From: Owenweeksia sp965229445
Lineage (GTDB): Bacteria > Bacteroidota > Bacteroidia > Flavobacteriales > Schleiferiaceae
Assembly: GCA_965229445.1 (NCBI GenBank)
Contig: OZ245876.1
Location: 1,116,001-1,180,000, forward strand
DNA: 64,000 nucleotides
Reading direction: 5' to 3'
How positions within the stretch are numbered: position 1 is the stretch's first letter; every line of letters starts with the position of its first letter. The notes under the pieces were generated by a model, which was not told the origin of the DNA, did no database searches, and worked only from the letters and a program-made list of their open reading frames with translations. This document shows positions 36,220 through 45,059 of this stretch, in pieces. The position numbers and the translations under genes were made by a program.

Positions 36220-37299
36220 TTGCAGATTGCATTTCTTCTTGGTAGCATGAACACTGGTGGAGCTGAAAACCAGATTATCTTGTTGGCCAGAGCCGCGCGC
36301 GATAGAGGACATGAGGTTATTCTGTATAACTCTTTTCCTGATCAAAGCAAAGAAAAGGAACTGCTCAAACTCAATTTTGAGATCAAATATTATGGCCAAA
36401 AGGGTGGTACTCTAAAACGATTGCTATGGCTTAAGAATGATTTGAAGAAAGCTGGTGCTGAAGTGTTGATTTCGTACCATGGCTATATGAGTCTATATTC
36501 GGGATTAATTGGTAAATGGCTGGGTATTCCATCTTTCGGTGGAGTGAGGAGTGATATAGATAGGTTTGTACGAGTAAATGGAGCCATTAAGAGTAGGTTT
36601 CTACTAGGTTTAACGGATAAGATTATTTTCAACTCTGAAGTTTCATTGCATAAGGCTGTAAAAAAAGGCATAGTTAGGGAGAGTAAAACATTGTTTCTAC
36701 CTAATGTCTTAGACTTAGTTCAGCATAATAGCCCTCATGAGTATAGAACTAAGAAGCATTTTACACTACTCTACACTGGAGCTATTAGAAGCGAGAAAGG
36801 CATCTGGGATCTGCTGAATTCATTTTCAATCCTCAAGCATCAAGCGGGAAATTTTAACATTAAGCTCCGCATGGCAGGCACGGGAGAAGAGATAGGTGCA
36901 CTGCGAGATGCTATTGTTGATAGGGGTTTATCAAATGAAGTGGTACTGTTGGGAGACCTAAACAGACAGGCTGTAGTAGATGAACTTAGGAAGGCTGACT
37001 TATTTGTATTTCCTTCACATTCGGAGGGATTCCCAAATTCAGTCCTTGAGGCCATGGCATTGGGACTACCCGTGGTGTCTACCGCAGTTGGGGAGGTGAT
37101 AAACCTTATTGATTCAGGTGTAAATGGCGTATTGGTACCTGTGGCAGACAAATCAATATTGGCAGAAGCAATGATAAACCTGATAGGTGACCATGAATTA
37201 AGAGCTAGAATAGGACGTGCAGCAGCAAAAAGTGTAAAGGAAAATTACAGTTATAAGAAGCTTGTTACCCAAGTCAACATGATACTTCAATTGAATTAA
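36220..37299 (+). CDS. Glycosyltransferase family 4 protein
   Basis: 359 residues, start TTG at 36220; the first ATG falls inside the conserved LLGSMNTGGAENQ donor/acceptor loop, so it cannot be the true start. Typical GT4 features: TLLYTGAIRSEKGIWDLL, AGTGEEIGALRD, VVLLGDLNRQAVVDEL and the E-x7-E loop PSHSEGFPNSVLEAMALG. Transfer of a sugar to the growing lipid-linked unit at the cytosolic membrane face is expected; donor unknown. Confidence 0.88.
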   Translation: MQIAFLLGSMNTGGAENQIILLARAARDRGHEVILYNSFPDQSKEKELLKLNFEIKYYGQKGGTLKRLLWLKNDLKKAGAEVLISYHGYMSLYSGLIGKWLGIPSFGGVRSDIDRFVRVNGAIKSRFLLGLTDKIIFNSEVSLHKAVKKGIVRESKTLFLPNVLDLVQHNSPHEYRTKKHFTLLYTGAIRSEKGIWDLLNSFSILKHQAGNFNIKLRMAGTGEEIGALRDAIVDRGLSNEVVLLGDLNRQAVVDELRKADLFVFPSHSEGFPNSVLEAMALGLPVVSTAVGEVINLIDSGVNGVLVPVADKSILAEAMINLIGDHELRARIGRAAAKSVKENYSYKKLVTQVNMILQLN

Positions 37300-37305
37300 A
37301 CAAAA

Positions 37306-38358
37306 TTGAAAGCTAACAAAACCATCTTACTGATTGGATCGGTCAATCTTAACAGTATTCCTCTTGGAGGTCAGGAGTCCAAGAACCAGATATTGCGGAA
37401 GCATCTATTGAATAAGGGCTATCAAGTAAAAGTGCTGGATACCAAAAACTGGAAATCAAATCCTTTTATTTTGCTGCGGGTATTACTGACGCCTTTTATT
37501 AGTAGGGACGTAACGATTATGTCTCTAGCTTCACTTAGCGGATTGCGGGTTTTGACATATTTTAGGATCACGGGTCAAATGTCAAAGAACAAGACTTGTT
37601 TGTACATGGTACTAGGTGGATGGTTTCCTGAATTTCTCAGACAGCGAAAATCCAAGCTCAAATTTTATCATGATCTCACGGCCATCTTTGTTCAGTCGGT
37701 AAAAATGCAGGAGAACCTGAGAATACTTGGCTTGGACAATGTACATTTTATGCCTAACTATAAGGAAATCCCTCAGTTAAAGATAAGCAATGGCGGTCAG
37801 GGTGAAAGTGGAAGTTATAAGTTTATGTACTTGTCTCGAATTGACGAAGACAAAGGTGCGGGTTACATAATAAGCTCGCTTGATAAATTAAGGCAACGAA
37901 GACCAGATCTGGATATAAGCCTGGATTTCTATGGCAAGGTAGCCCCTGAGTATGAAGACACATTCAAGGGAATGATCCTGGATAGACCCTATCTTACTTA
38001 TCACGGATTAATTGATTTACGTAAAAAGGAAAACTATGAGCTCTTGAGAAGCAATGGATATTATGCTTTTCTTTTTTACACTTCCTATATCGGTGAAGGT
38101 TTTCCGGGAGTGGTACTGGATGCAATGATTCTAGGTGTGCCTATGATAGTGAGTGATTGGAATTACAATGCTGAATTTGTAATTCATGGAGAGCATGGGT
38201 TGGTTGTTCCTCCCAAGGATGAAGACAAACTTGCCACGGCGATAGAACATCTTATTTCGGATCGAAGATTGCGAAATACATTGGCCAAGAATATTGGGGC
38301 TAAGGCAAAGAGCTATGATGTTTCGGAGGTGATAAAGCAACTTGAAGGATTCTTTTAA
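37306..38358 (+). CDS. Glycosyltransferase (GT4-like)
   Basis: 350 residues with a TTG start at 37306, since no Met occurs before the nucleotide-binding start ILLIGSVNLNSIPLGGQES. The second domain shows YKFMYLSRIDEDKGAGYII, LTYHGLIDLRKKENYELL and the acidic loop TSYIGEGFPGVVLDAMILG, diagnostic for GT4-like GT-B enzymes. A stretch near residue 100 (LYMVLGGWFPEFLRQR) is characteristic of a Bacteroidota subgroup of unknown specificity. Its stop overlaps the next start by one base. Confidence 0.84.
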   Translation: MKANKTILLIGSVNLNSIPLGGQESKNQILRKHLLNKGYQVKVLDTKNWKSNPFILLRVLLTPFISRDVTIMSLASLSGLRVLTYFRITGQMSKNKTCLYMVLGGWFPEFLRQRKSKLKFYHDLTAIFVQSVKMQENLRILGLDNVHFMPNYKEIPQLKISNGGQGESGSYKFMYLSRIDEDKGAGYIISSLDKLRQRRPDLDISLDFYGKVAPEYEDTFKGMILDRPYLTYHGLIDLRKKENYELLRSNGYYAFLFYTSYIGEGFPGVVLDAMILGVPMIVSDWNYNAEFVIHGEHGLVVPPKDEDKLATAIEHLISDRRLRNTLAKNIGAKAKSYDVSEVIKQLEGFF

Positions 38359-39740
38359 TGAATTTGAGCTCAGTGTATGCGGGCTTACCTGTATTTGCTC
38401 AAAATCAGATCATTTCATGGTATGGTTTGTACTGGAAACAAAGAAGGTATGGAGGGGTATTTAATGAAGAGTTAGAAAAAGCAAAGGATCGAGAGTTTTT
38501 TTCCTGGGGTCAGTGGAAAGATTATCAGCAGAAAAAGTTAAGACGGCTGCTTACGCATGCTTTTACCAATGTACCCTTCTACCACGAGAAATACACTCGC
38601 GCCGGTATCGAGTTAAGGGATTTGTCAGAAATACAATTAGATCAACTTTCCCAACTTCCATTTCTGGAAAAGGAAGAATTAAGGGCAAATGGAGATACTA
38701 CGCTCTTGTCTGCGAAGAGGGATAAAGGCAACTTTTATGCTAGTAGCGGCTCTACCGGTACCCCTACGAAAATATATTTTTCGAAAAGATTCCATCAGGA
38801 GTGGAGCGCTGTATTTGAGGCAAGGATCCGTTATTGGGCAGACGTAGACCGGCATACTCCCAGAGGAATGATAGGAGGTAGAAGAGTAGTGGTGGATGGA
38901 AATGCAAAACCGCCGTTTTATAGATATAATATTTTTGAGAAACAAACCTATTTTTCTGCGTATCATATATCTCCTCAGAATGCATCAGACTATGTAGAGG
39001 GAATGATCAGGCATGGAGTTCAGTATATGACAGGATATGCCGTAAGCAATTATCTCCTTGCGAAGTTTATTGAGAGTGAAGGTATTCAAGCCCCCAGATT
39101 AAAAGCAGTAATTACATCAAGCGAAAAGCTCACACAAGAGATGCGCGATACGTTCAGGAGAGTATACCAGTGTCCTACTTTCGACAGTTACAGCGGTGTG
39201 GAAGCTTGCGGATTGATATCTGAAAGTCCGGAAGGTCAGCTATTGGTGAGCCCTGATGTGGGGATTTTGGAACTTCTCAATGCACAAGGACAACCAATTA
39301 CACCAGGAGAAACAGGCGAGATAGTGAGCACCGGCCTTATGAATTTTGATCAACCCCTCATTCGCTATCGCATTGGTGACCGGGCGAAGCTCGCCCTTGA
39401 TCAACAATGTGAAGGTGGACGTTCCATGCCTGTAATAGAGGAGATCTCGGGTCGCGTAGAGGATGTGATTACTGGTCCCGATGGCAGGCAGATGGTTCGC
39501 TTCCATGGTTTGTTCATTGAGTTGAAGGGATTGCTTTCGTCACAATTCATTCAAGAGTCACTTTATGATTATACTATCAATCTGGTAGTGAATGACGAGT
39601 GGTTGGAGGATCAGGAGGCCATTATTGAGCAACGGCTAATCAGTCAACTGGGAAATGTAAAAGTGAAGTTCAACTACCTATCGGCCATCCCGATTGGAAA
39701 CAATGGAAAGTATAAAGCCGTAATATCAAATCTTGAATGA
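38358..39740 (+). CDS. CapK-like phenylacetate-CoA ligase family (adenylate-forming) protein
   Basis: 460 residues of the PaaK/CapK branch of adenylate-forming enzymes. Visible motifs are the P-loop-like ASSGSTGTPTKIYF (~128-141), YSGVEACGLISES as the A4/A5 region, GETGEIVSTGLMN, and RYRIGDRAKL with the ribose-contacting Asp. PaaK makes phenylacetyl-CoA, whereas CapK homologues are common in capsule loci, where their acid substrate is not known. It may activate an acyl or amino acid that decorates the glycan, perhaps for the GNAT protein at 42.1 kb. The end overlaps the WbpI-like gene by four bases (ATGA). Confidence 0.8.
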   Translation: MNLSSVYAGLPVFAQNQIISWYGLYWKQRRYGGVFNEELEKAKDREFFSWGQWKDYQQKKLRRLLTHAFTNVPFYHEKYTRAGIELRDLSEIQLDQLSQLPFLEKEELRANGDTTLLSAKRDKGNFYASSGSTGTPTKIYFSKRFHQEWSAVFEARIRYWADVDRHTPRGMIGGRRVVVDGNAKPPFYRYNIFEKQTYFSAYHISPQNASDYVEGMIRHGVQYMTGYAVSNYLLAKFIESEGIQAPRLKAVITSSEKLTQEMRDTFRRVYQCPTFDSYSGVEACGLISESPEGQLLVSPDVGILELLNAQGQPITPGETGEIVSTGLMNFDQPLIRYRIGDRAKLALDQQCEGGRSMPVIEEISGRVEDVITGPDGRQMVRFHGLFIELKGLLSSQFIQESLYDYTINLVVNDEWLEDQEAIIEQRLISQLGNVKVKFNYLSAIPIGNNGKYKAVISNLE

Positions 39741-40822
39741 TTAAAGTTTTAACCATCATTGGGGCAAGACCCCAGTTTATTAAGGCGGCTGCAGTGTCCA
39801 AAGCATTTATGGATTACGATGAATTGGAAGAAATCATCGTTCATACCGGTCAGCATTTCGATGCTAATATGTCGGACATATTCTTTGAACAAATGAAGAT
39901 TCCTAAACCGGCGTACAAGCTAGCTATCAACAGCCTGTCACATGGTGCCATGACTGGACGAATGCTGGAAGAGATCGAAAAGATCATCCTGAATGAGTCA
40001 CCCGACTATGTAATGGTTTACGGGGATACAAATTCAACACTTGCCGGTGCACTTGCTGCTTCAAAACTCCATGTCAAAGTGATTCATATTGAAGCAGGTC
40101 TACGCAGCTTTAACATGAAAATGCCTGAAGAGATCAACAGGATTCTTACAGATAGGATTTCAAACCTACTCTTTTGCCCCACAGATTCTGCAGTTGAGAA
40201 TCTTGAGTCGGAAGGCTATGCATCATTTAGCGCAGAGGTGGTAAAATGCGGTGATGTAATGCAGGATGCAGCCTTAATGTTTGCTGAGATTTCGGATGGA
40301 GCGGGATTGGAATCTATTTCCAGCCTAATTCAAGAACCATTTGTTCTCTGTACTCTTCACAGGGCTGAGAATACGGATGACCCAACGAAATTGTCATCAT
40401 TGGTAAATGGCCTTAATCAACTGCATGAGACTCATCCCGTAATACTTCCATTACACCCAAGGACCAGAAAAAAACTATCGGAAGCCTCCTTAAATCTCAA
40501 TGTTCATATCATTGAGCCTGTTGGTTACCTCGAGATGATTCATTTGCTGAAGAAATCCAAGGTGGTAGTAACGGATAGTGGAGGATTGCAAAAGGAGGCC
40601 TATTTTTTCAATAAGTTCTGTGTAACTATTCGCGAGCAGACAGAATGGATAGAGTTGGTTCAAGGCAATTACAATATTCTGGTAGGATCTGATGGTAAAG
40701 CGATGAAAGAAGCGGTAGAGCAGAGCTGGAACCAGGAGTTCGTTAAAGCGGATGAATTATATGGTGCCGGACAAGCCAGCCACGCAATTGCTTCCGCTAT
40801 AATTTCATCTTTCAACAAGTGA
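39737..40822 (+). CDS. wbpI: WbpI/WlbD-like UDP-2,3-diacetamido-glucuronate 2-epimerase (non-hydrolysing)
   Basis: 361 residues of the WecB superfamily, but with the wording of the WbpI/WlbD branch: TIIGARPQFIKAAAVS, VHTGQHFDANMSDIFF, SHGAMTGRMLEEIE, YGDTNSTLAGALAASKLH and EAGLRSFNMKMPEEINR. WbpI inverts C2 of UDP-GlcNAc3NAcA to give UDP-ManNAc3NAcA. With the WbpB and WbpD homologues at 6-7.7 kb and the TviB-like dehydrogenase at 17.5 kb, all steps of that route are present except a firmly identified WbpE aminotransferase. Start and stop overlap neighbours by four bases each. Confidence 0.82.
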   Translation: MIKVLTIIGARPQFIKAAAVSKAFMDYDELEEIIVHTGQHFDANMSDIFFEQMKIPKPAYKLAINSLSHGAMTGRMLEEIEKIILNESPDYVMVYGDTNSTLAGALAASKLHVKVIHIEAGLRSFNMKMPEEINRILTDRISNLLFCPTDSAVENLESEGYASFSAEVVKCGDVMQDAALMFAEISDGAGLESISSLIQEPFVLCTLHRAENTDDPTKLSSLVNGLNQLHETHPVILPLHPRTRKKLSEASLNLNVHIIEPVGYLEMIHLLKKSKVVVTDSGGLQKEAYFFNKFCVTIREQTEWIELVQGNYNILVGSDGKAMKEAVEQSWNQEFVKADELYGAGQASHAIASAIISSFNK

Positions 40823-42054
40823 GGATAAGGATCTTAACTCAGTATTATCCTCCCGAAACCGGCGCTCCACAAAATCGACTGCACAGCCTGGCTCTGAACC
40901 TCAGAAGTATGGGTGCAGAGGTTGATATTCTTACTGCCATGCCTTCTTATCCCAAGAGTGAGGTATTTGAAGCTTATCGAGGGCGTCTGTTTATGAAAGA
41001 TGTCATTGACGGTATTGATGTTAAGAGGAGCTGGATCTTCGTCACAAAAAGTAAAGGAGTTTTGCTGCGTTTGTTGAACTATTTCTCCTTTGTATTCACT
41101 GCATTTTGCGTGGGTATATTTCAGAAGAGAAGTGATTATTTGATTTGTGAGTCACCTCCTCTTTTTCTTGGAATCACGGCTTATCTGATCTCGCGTTTGC
41201 GGGGCTCAAAGCTCGTATTTAATGTCTCTGATCTCTGGCCGGAATCAGCAGAGAAGTTAGACATTGTCACCAACAAAACTTTTCTCAACCTTGCTTACCG
41301 GTTAGAAGCTTTTCTATACCGTAAATCTGCCTTGGTCACAGGACAGACCATGGGAATTGTTAAAAGTATTAGGGATCGGTTCCCTGATGTGGACTGCATT
41401 TGGGTACCGAATGGCATAGACAAACATTTATATTCAATTGCTGATGAAACTGTTTCCACTGAATGGCAAAGAGAATATGGAATTGAAGGAAAACACATCT
41501 TTATCTACGCAGGAATTATTGGTCATGCCCAAGGATTGGATATTATTCTCCATGCCAGGGCAGAAATGATCAAAAAATCTCCAGATAAAGTAGCTGATTC
41601 TGCCTTTGTGATTGTAGGAGATGGACCGGAGAAAGAAAAACTATTAAAGCTTCAGCAAGAATTGAAGACAGATATTGTTTTCATTCCTAACACGCCAAAA
41701 GCTGAGGTTCTAAGGATGATAGCATCTTGTTATTCTTACATAGTCCCACTGCTTGATCTCGAATTATTTAGAGGCGCTATTCCCTCTAAGATTTTTGATC
41801 CTCTGGCATTTGGAATCCCAATTTTGCTGGCTGTGGATGGTGAAGCGCGACAACATTTCATTGATCGCGCTAAAGCCGGTTATTTTGTTATCCCTGAAGA
41901 TTCTATGTCACTTTTAAAGGCAGTTGAGCAGATTCTGGATCATCCTGATGAGAGACATTCGATGGGTGAAGCGGGTAAAAAGTACGTGGAAGAACATTTT
42001 GATAGGGCACAGATTGCCAGGCAATTACTCGACAAGCTAAACCAGATCCAGTGA
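40819..42054 (+). CDS. WbuB-like glycosyltransferase family 4 protein
   Basis: 411 residues with a GTG start that overlaps the previous stop. The N-terminal ILTQYYPPETGAPQNRL, the YLICESPPLFLGITAYLI stretch, the FNVSDLWPESAEKL motif and VPNGID place it with WbuB/WcaI-like GT4 enzymes; the donor half begins HIFIYAGIIGHAQGLDI. WbuB in E. coli O26 adds N-acetyl-L-fucosamine, but specificity is not transferable from this similarity. A short amphipathic or membrane segment around residue 85-100 fits membrane association. Confidence 0.87.
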   Translation: MRIRILTQYYPPETGAPQNRLHSLALNLRSMGAEVDILTAMPSYPKSEVFEAYRGRLFMKDVIDGIDVKRSWIFVTKSKGVLLRLLNYFSFVFTAFCVGIFQKRSDYLICESPPLFLGITAYLISRLRGSKLVFNVSDLWPESAEKLDIVTNKTFLNLAYRLEAFLYRKSALVTGQTMGIVKSIRDRFPDVDCIWVPNGIDKHLYSIADETVSTEWQREYGIEGKHIFIYAGIIGHAQGLDIILHARAEMIKKSPDKVADSAFVIVGDGPEKEKLLKLQQELKTDIVFIPNTPKAEVLRMIASCYSYIVPLLDLELFRGAIPSKIFDPLAFGIPILLAVDGEARQHFIDRAKAGYFVIPEDSMSLLKAVEQILDHPDERHSMGEAGKKYVEEHFDRAQIARQLLDKLNQIQ

Positions 42055-42704
42055 ATTACTTAATCTCTCTTACCAGAATTGAAGATCTACCGGAAATTGT
42101 GTCCTGCCATAAAGATGCATTTCCTGATTCTCTTTCTACCAAGCAGGGTGACCGATTCATCTCTAAAATGATGGAGTGGTACATTGTTGACGAGAGAGGA
42201 GTGCTGTTTCACATTAAGGATGACAAGGGAGATATTGCTGGGTATTGCGGTGGAATTATTACCAGGCAACCAGGATTGTTGGGAGCGGTTAGTAGCATTT
42301 CGCAATATGCTTTTAATCAGTTTTTATTGGCATATCTCCGAAAACCTTGGTTGATAGTTCATCCAGAAAATATAAAAAAGGCGCCCTATATAGTCAGGAA
42401 TCTTAGGATTAAACTAGGCTTAAGGAGAAAAGTAAAGAAGATTGACCAATCTGGGGAGCAGGAATTGTTTATTCCATTTATGGGATTGGTAGTTATTGGT
42501 GTGAGAAACAGCTATCACGGCAAGGGATTTGGAAGTAAGCTTCTGAGGGAGTTTGAAAATCTGGCCAGGAATCAAACTGGTATTGAGCTCATAAAACTTT
42601 CAGTAAAAAGTTCAAACACCAAGGCCATAAAATCATATTTGAGAAATGGCTGGGAAATTAAGTTTGATGGATTAAAAACTAAAGGATTGGAAAAGCGCTT
42701 ATGA
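42051..42704 (+). CDS. GNAT family N-acetyltransferase
   Basis: 217 residues, GTG start overlapping the preceding stop (GTGA). The acetyl-CoA-binding motif A is GLVVIGVRNSYHGKGFGSKL, followed by LSVKSSNTKAIKSYLRNGW, the usual C-terminal strand-helix of GNAT enzymes. It probably acylates an amino sugar intermediate in the cytosol. Location right before a DegT aminotransferase suggests that the amino group installed by that enzyme is its target. Confidence 0.78.
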   Translation: MNYLISLTRIEDLPEIVSCHKDAFPDSLSTKQGDRFISKMMEWYIVDERGVLFHIKDDKGDIAGYCGGIITRQPGLLGAVSSISQYAFNQFLLAYLRKPWLIVHPENIKKAPYIVRNLRIKLGLRRKVKKIDQSGEQELFIPFMGLVVIGVRNSYHGKGFGSKLLREFENLARNQTGIELIKLSVKSSNTKAIKSYLRNGWEIKFDGLKTKGLEKRL

Positions 42705-43906
42705 AAATTCCATTTTCTCCACCCTATATCGATGATTCGGTTGAGGAGGAAGTATTAGATACCCTTCGCTCTGGCTGGATAACCACTGGACCTAAAGTGA
42801 AGGCCCTGGAAGGTGAGATTTCTCAACTCGCGAAGGTGGAAAGAACCCTGTGCGTAAATTCTGCCACTTCTGGTATGATGCTGGCTCTGCATTGGTTTGG
42901 AGTGGGTAAAGGAGATGAAGTAATAATTCCTGCTTATACCTATGTCGCTACGGCATTAGTGGTTCAGCATTTAGGGGCTACCCCGGTTTTGGTAGATATA
43001 GATGAAGACTTCAATATATCTCCGGAAAGGTTAAATGCAGCCATTACTGAAAAAACCAAGGCAGTTATTCCGGTTGATTTTGGCGGATGGCCTTGTGATT
43101 ATGACAGAATCTATGAAGTGATCAACGCACATCAGAAATCCTTTGTTCCTTCAAGTGACATCCAGACCCAGTTGGGTAGAATTCTGGTGATGGCAGATGC
43201 GGCTCACTCAATAGGCGCCTCCTACAAAGGAAAGCCCTCTGGTAGCCTTGCAGACATATCCGTTTTTTCATTACACGCTGTGAAGAATGTCACTAGTGCT
43301 GAAGGAGGTGCCATATGCATCAACATGCCTGCCGGATTTTCCTCGGATGATATTTACGACTTATTAAGGCTATGGACATTGAATGGCCAAACCAAAGATG
43401 CATTTACAAAATCCAAGGGGGGTAGTTGGCGGTATGATATTGTTTATCCTGGATTTAAGATAAACATGCCGGATATTTGCGCAGCTATTGCATTGGCTCA
43501 AATAAGGCAATATCAACAAACCTTATTACCAGAACGCAGGCGAGTGTTTAATACCTATGTAAAACTCTTTCAGACGGAGCCTTGGGCCATCTTACCGCCA
43601 ATGAATGTATCGAATACTGAATCCTCATATCATTTGTTTGCACTGAGATTGTCACCAGAAAAGCAAGTTCTCAGGGATAAAATTATTGATCATGCTGCGC
43701 AAAATGGAGCCGCCCTTAACGTTCATTTTATCCCATTACCTGAGTTGAGAATTTTTAAGGAAAGGGGGTGCCAAATCACTGACTTTCCCGAGGCAGGAAA
43801 ACACTTTAATCAAGTGATTACCCTTCCCATTTATCCACAGTTAACCGATGAGGAATGTGAGTATATATTTTCAGTTATCAAAGAGGCCATTGATCTGTAT
43901 TCATGA
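42701..43906 (+). CDS. DegT/DnrJ/EryC1/StrS sugar aminotransferase, first of two
   Basis: 401 residues with the N-terminal IPFSPPYIDDSVEEEVLDTL and SGWITTGPKVKALE of PLP-dependent nucleotide-sugar aminotransferases. MADAAHSIGASY and SLHAVKNVTSAEGG provide the PLP pocket, with the internal-aldimine Lys in the latter. It uses glutamate to aminate a keto sugar. It could serve the WbpE-like C3 amination missing from the ManNAc3NAcA route or a C4 amination; the sequence is not close to Pseudomonas WbpE as I remember it, so the position is left open. Overlaps both neighbours by four bases. Confidence 0.86.
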   Translation: MKIPFSPPYIDDSVEEEVLDTLRSGWITTGPKVKALEGEISQLAKVERTLCVNSATSGMMLALHWFGVGKGDEVIIPAYTYVATALVVQHLGATPVLVDIDEDFNISPERLNAAITEKTKAVIPVDFGGWPCDYDRIYEVINAHQKSFVPSSDIQTQLGRILVMADAAHSIGASYKGKPSGSLADISVFSLHAVKNVTSAEGGAICINMPAGFSSDDIYDLLRLWTLNGQTKDAFTKSKGGSWRYDIVYPGFKINMPDICAAIALAQIRQYQQTLLPERRRVFNTYVKLFQTEPWAILPPMNVSNTESSYHLFALRLSPEKQVLRDKIIDHAAQNGAALNVHFIPLPELRIFKERGCQITDFPEAGKHFNQVITLPIYPQLTDEECEYIFSVIKEAIDLYS

Positions 43907-44505
43907 TAATTAGGAGCCTGGATATTTTGCTGTCGCTGGTTAGTTTGATCGTGTTGTCGCCCATATTTCTGATTGCTCTCATTCTCATTTTAATAGATTC
44001 AGGTTCACCCATATTTTATAAGCAAAAGAGAGTGGGCAAATCCGCTCGGCTTTTCAATTTGATCAAATTTAGGACGATGTATTTGCATTCAGATCGTAAA
44101 GGTCTGATTACTGTGGGTGGAAGAGATCCAAGGGTGACAAAATCGGGCGTTTTGTTGCGTAAATTGAAGTTGGATGAATTCCCTCAATTATTCAATGTGC
44201 TTTTGGGTGATATGAGCATTGTGGGACCAAGACCAGAAGTGCAGAAATATGTTAATCTGTATCCCAAAGACTATGAATATCTGCTGTCTGTAAGACCTGG
44301 TATTACCAGTCCGGCTAGTCTCAAATACAGTAATGAGAATGAAATTTTAGAACGACAGAATGATCCTGAATATCATTACCGAACCGTAATCCTTCCCGCA
44401 AAAATTGAATTGGATAAGAAGTGTATTGAGAACCGACACGTATTTTTTTATTTCAAGATTATCCTATTGACAATTAGAAAAGTATTTACAGGCAACCGAG
44501 AATGA
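43903..44505 (+). CDS. Initiating sugar phosphotransferase (monotopic PGT), first of a tandem pair
   Basis: 200 residues of the bacterial sugar transferase family. An N-terminal re-entrant hydrophobic helix (residues ~5-32) is followed by FYKQKRVGKSARLFNLIKFR, the catalytic Asp-Glu in KLDEFPQLFNVLLGDM and VGPRPE. Such enzymes move a phospho-sugar from UDP-sugar to undecaprenyl phosphate, beginning repeat-unit synthesis. The C-terminal text PGITSPASLKYSNENEIL differs from the GLTGWAQVHGRN found in its neighbour, so the two probably use different sugars. Confidence 0.88.
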   Translation: MIIRSLDILLSLVSLIVLSPIFLIALILILIDSGSPIFYKQKRVGKSARLFNLIKFRTMYLHSDRKGLITVGGRDPRVTKSGVLLRKLKLDEFPQLFNVLLGDMSIVGPRPEVQKYVNLYPKDYEYLLSVRPGITSPASLKYSNENEILERQNDPEYHYRTVILPAKIELDKKCIENRHVFFYFKIILLTIRKVFTGNRE

Positions 44506-45059
44506 TGTGGCGAAAAATGGTCTCCCTTATATTGATGGTTATGCTGATTCCGATTTGCTTTCCAATAGCAATCGTCCAGCTAATGGTATTTGGGAAAGTA
44601 TTCTTTAGGCAAATTCGAATTGGTAAAAATGAGAAGCCTTTTAGAATTTATAAATTCCAGACCTTGAGGTCTCGTCAATCCGGCGAATCCGATGTTGATA
44701 GATTAATGACTTGGGGATATTGGTTGCGTCGATTCTCCCTTGATGAAATACCACAATTGATCAATATTTTCAAAGGTGAGATGGCATTTATCGGACCTAG
44801 ACCATTGCTTCCAGAGTATCTAGAACTTTATAATTCTGAACAGCGATTAAGACATAAGGTTTTACCAGGACTTACAGGATGGGCGCAGGTTCATGGTCGA
44901 AACGCCTTGAGCTGGCATGATCAGTTTAAATTAGATATCTGGTATGTTGAGAATAATAATCTCCTGATTGATCTCAAAATATTGGTATTGACCATGGGTC
45001 GTTTTTTTAGCAGGGGTAAGGAATCTACACTTCGAGAAGCATTCAATGGAGAGAATTAA
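44502..45059 (+). CDS. pglC: PglC-like initiating sugar phosphotransferase, second of a tandem pair
   Basis: 185 residues of the same monotopic phosphoglycosyl transferase family: hydrophobic N-terminal hairpin, FFRQIRIGKNEKPFRIYKFQ, catalytic Asp-Glu in SLDEIPQLINIFKGEM, IGPRPLLPEYL and PGLTGWAQVHGRNALSW. The neighbourhood of PglD-, PglE- and PglF-like genes suggests phospho-diNAc-bacillosamine, or a related UDP-6-deoxy-diamino sugar, as the donor. Start overlaps the first PGT by four bases, and its end overlaps the PglD-like gene by 14. Confidence 0.87.
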   Translation: MMWRKMVSLILMVMLIPICFPIAIVQLMVFGKVFFRQIRIGKNEKPFRIYKFQTLRSRQSGESDVDRLMTWGYWLRRFSLDEIPQLINIFKGEMAFIGPRPLLPEYLELYNSEQRLRHKVLPGLTGWAQVHGRNALSWHDQFKLDIWYVENNNLLIDLKILVLTMGRFFSRGKESTLREAFNGEN

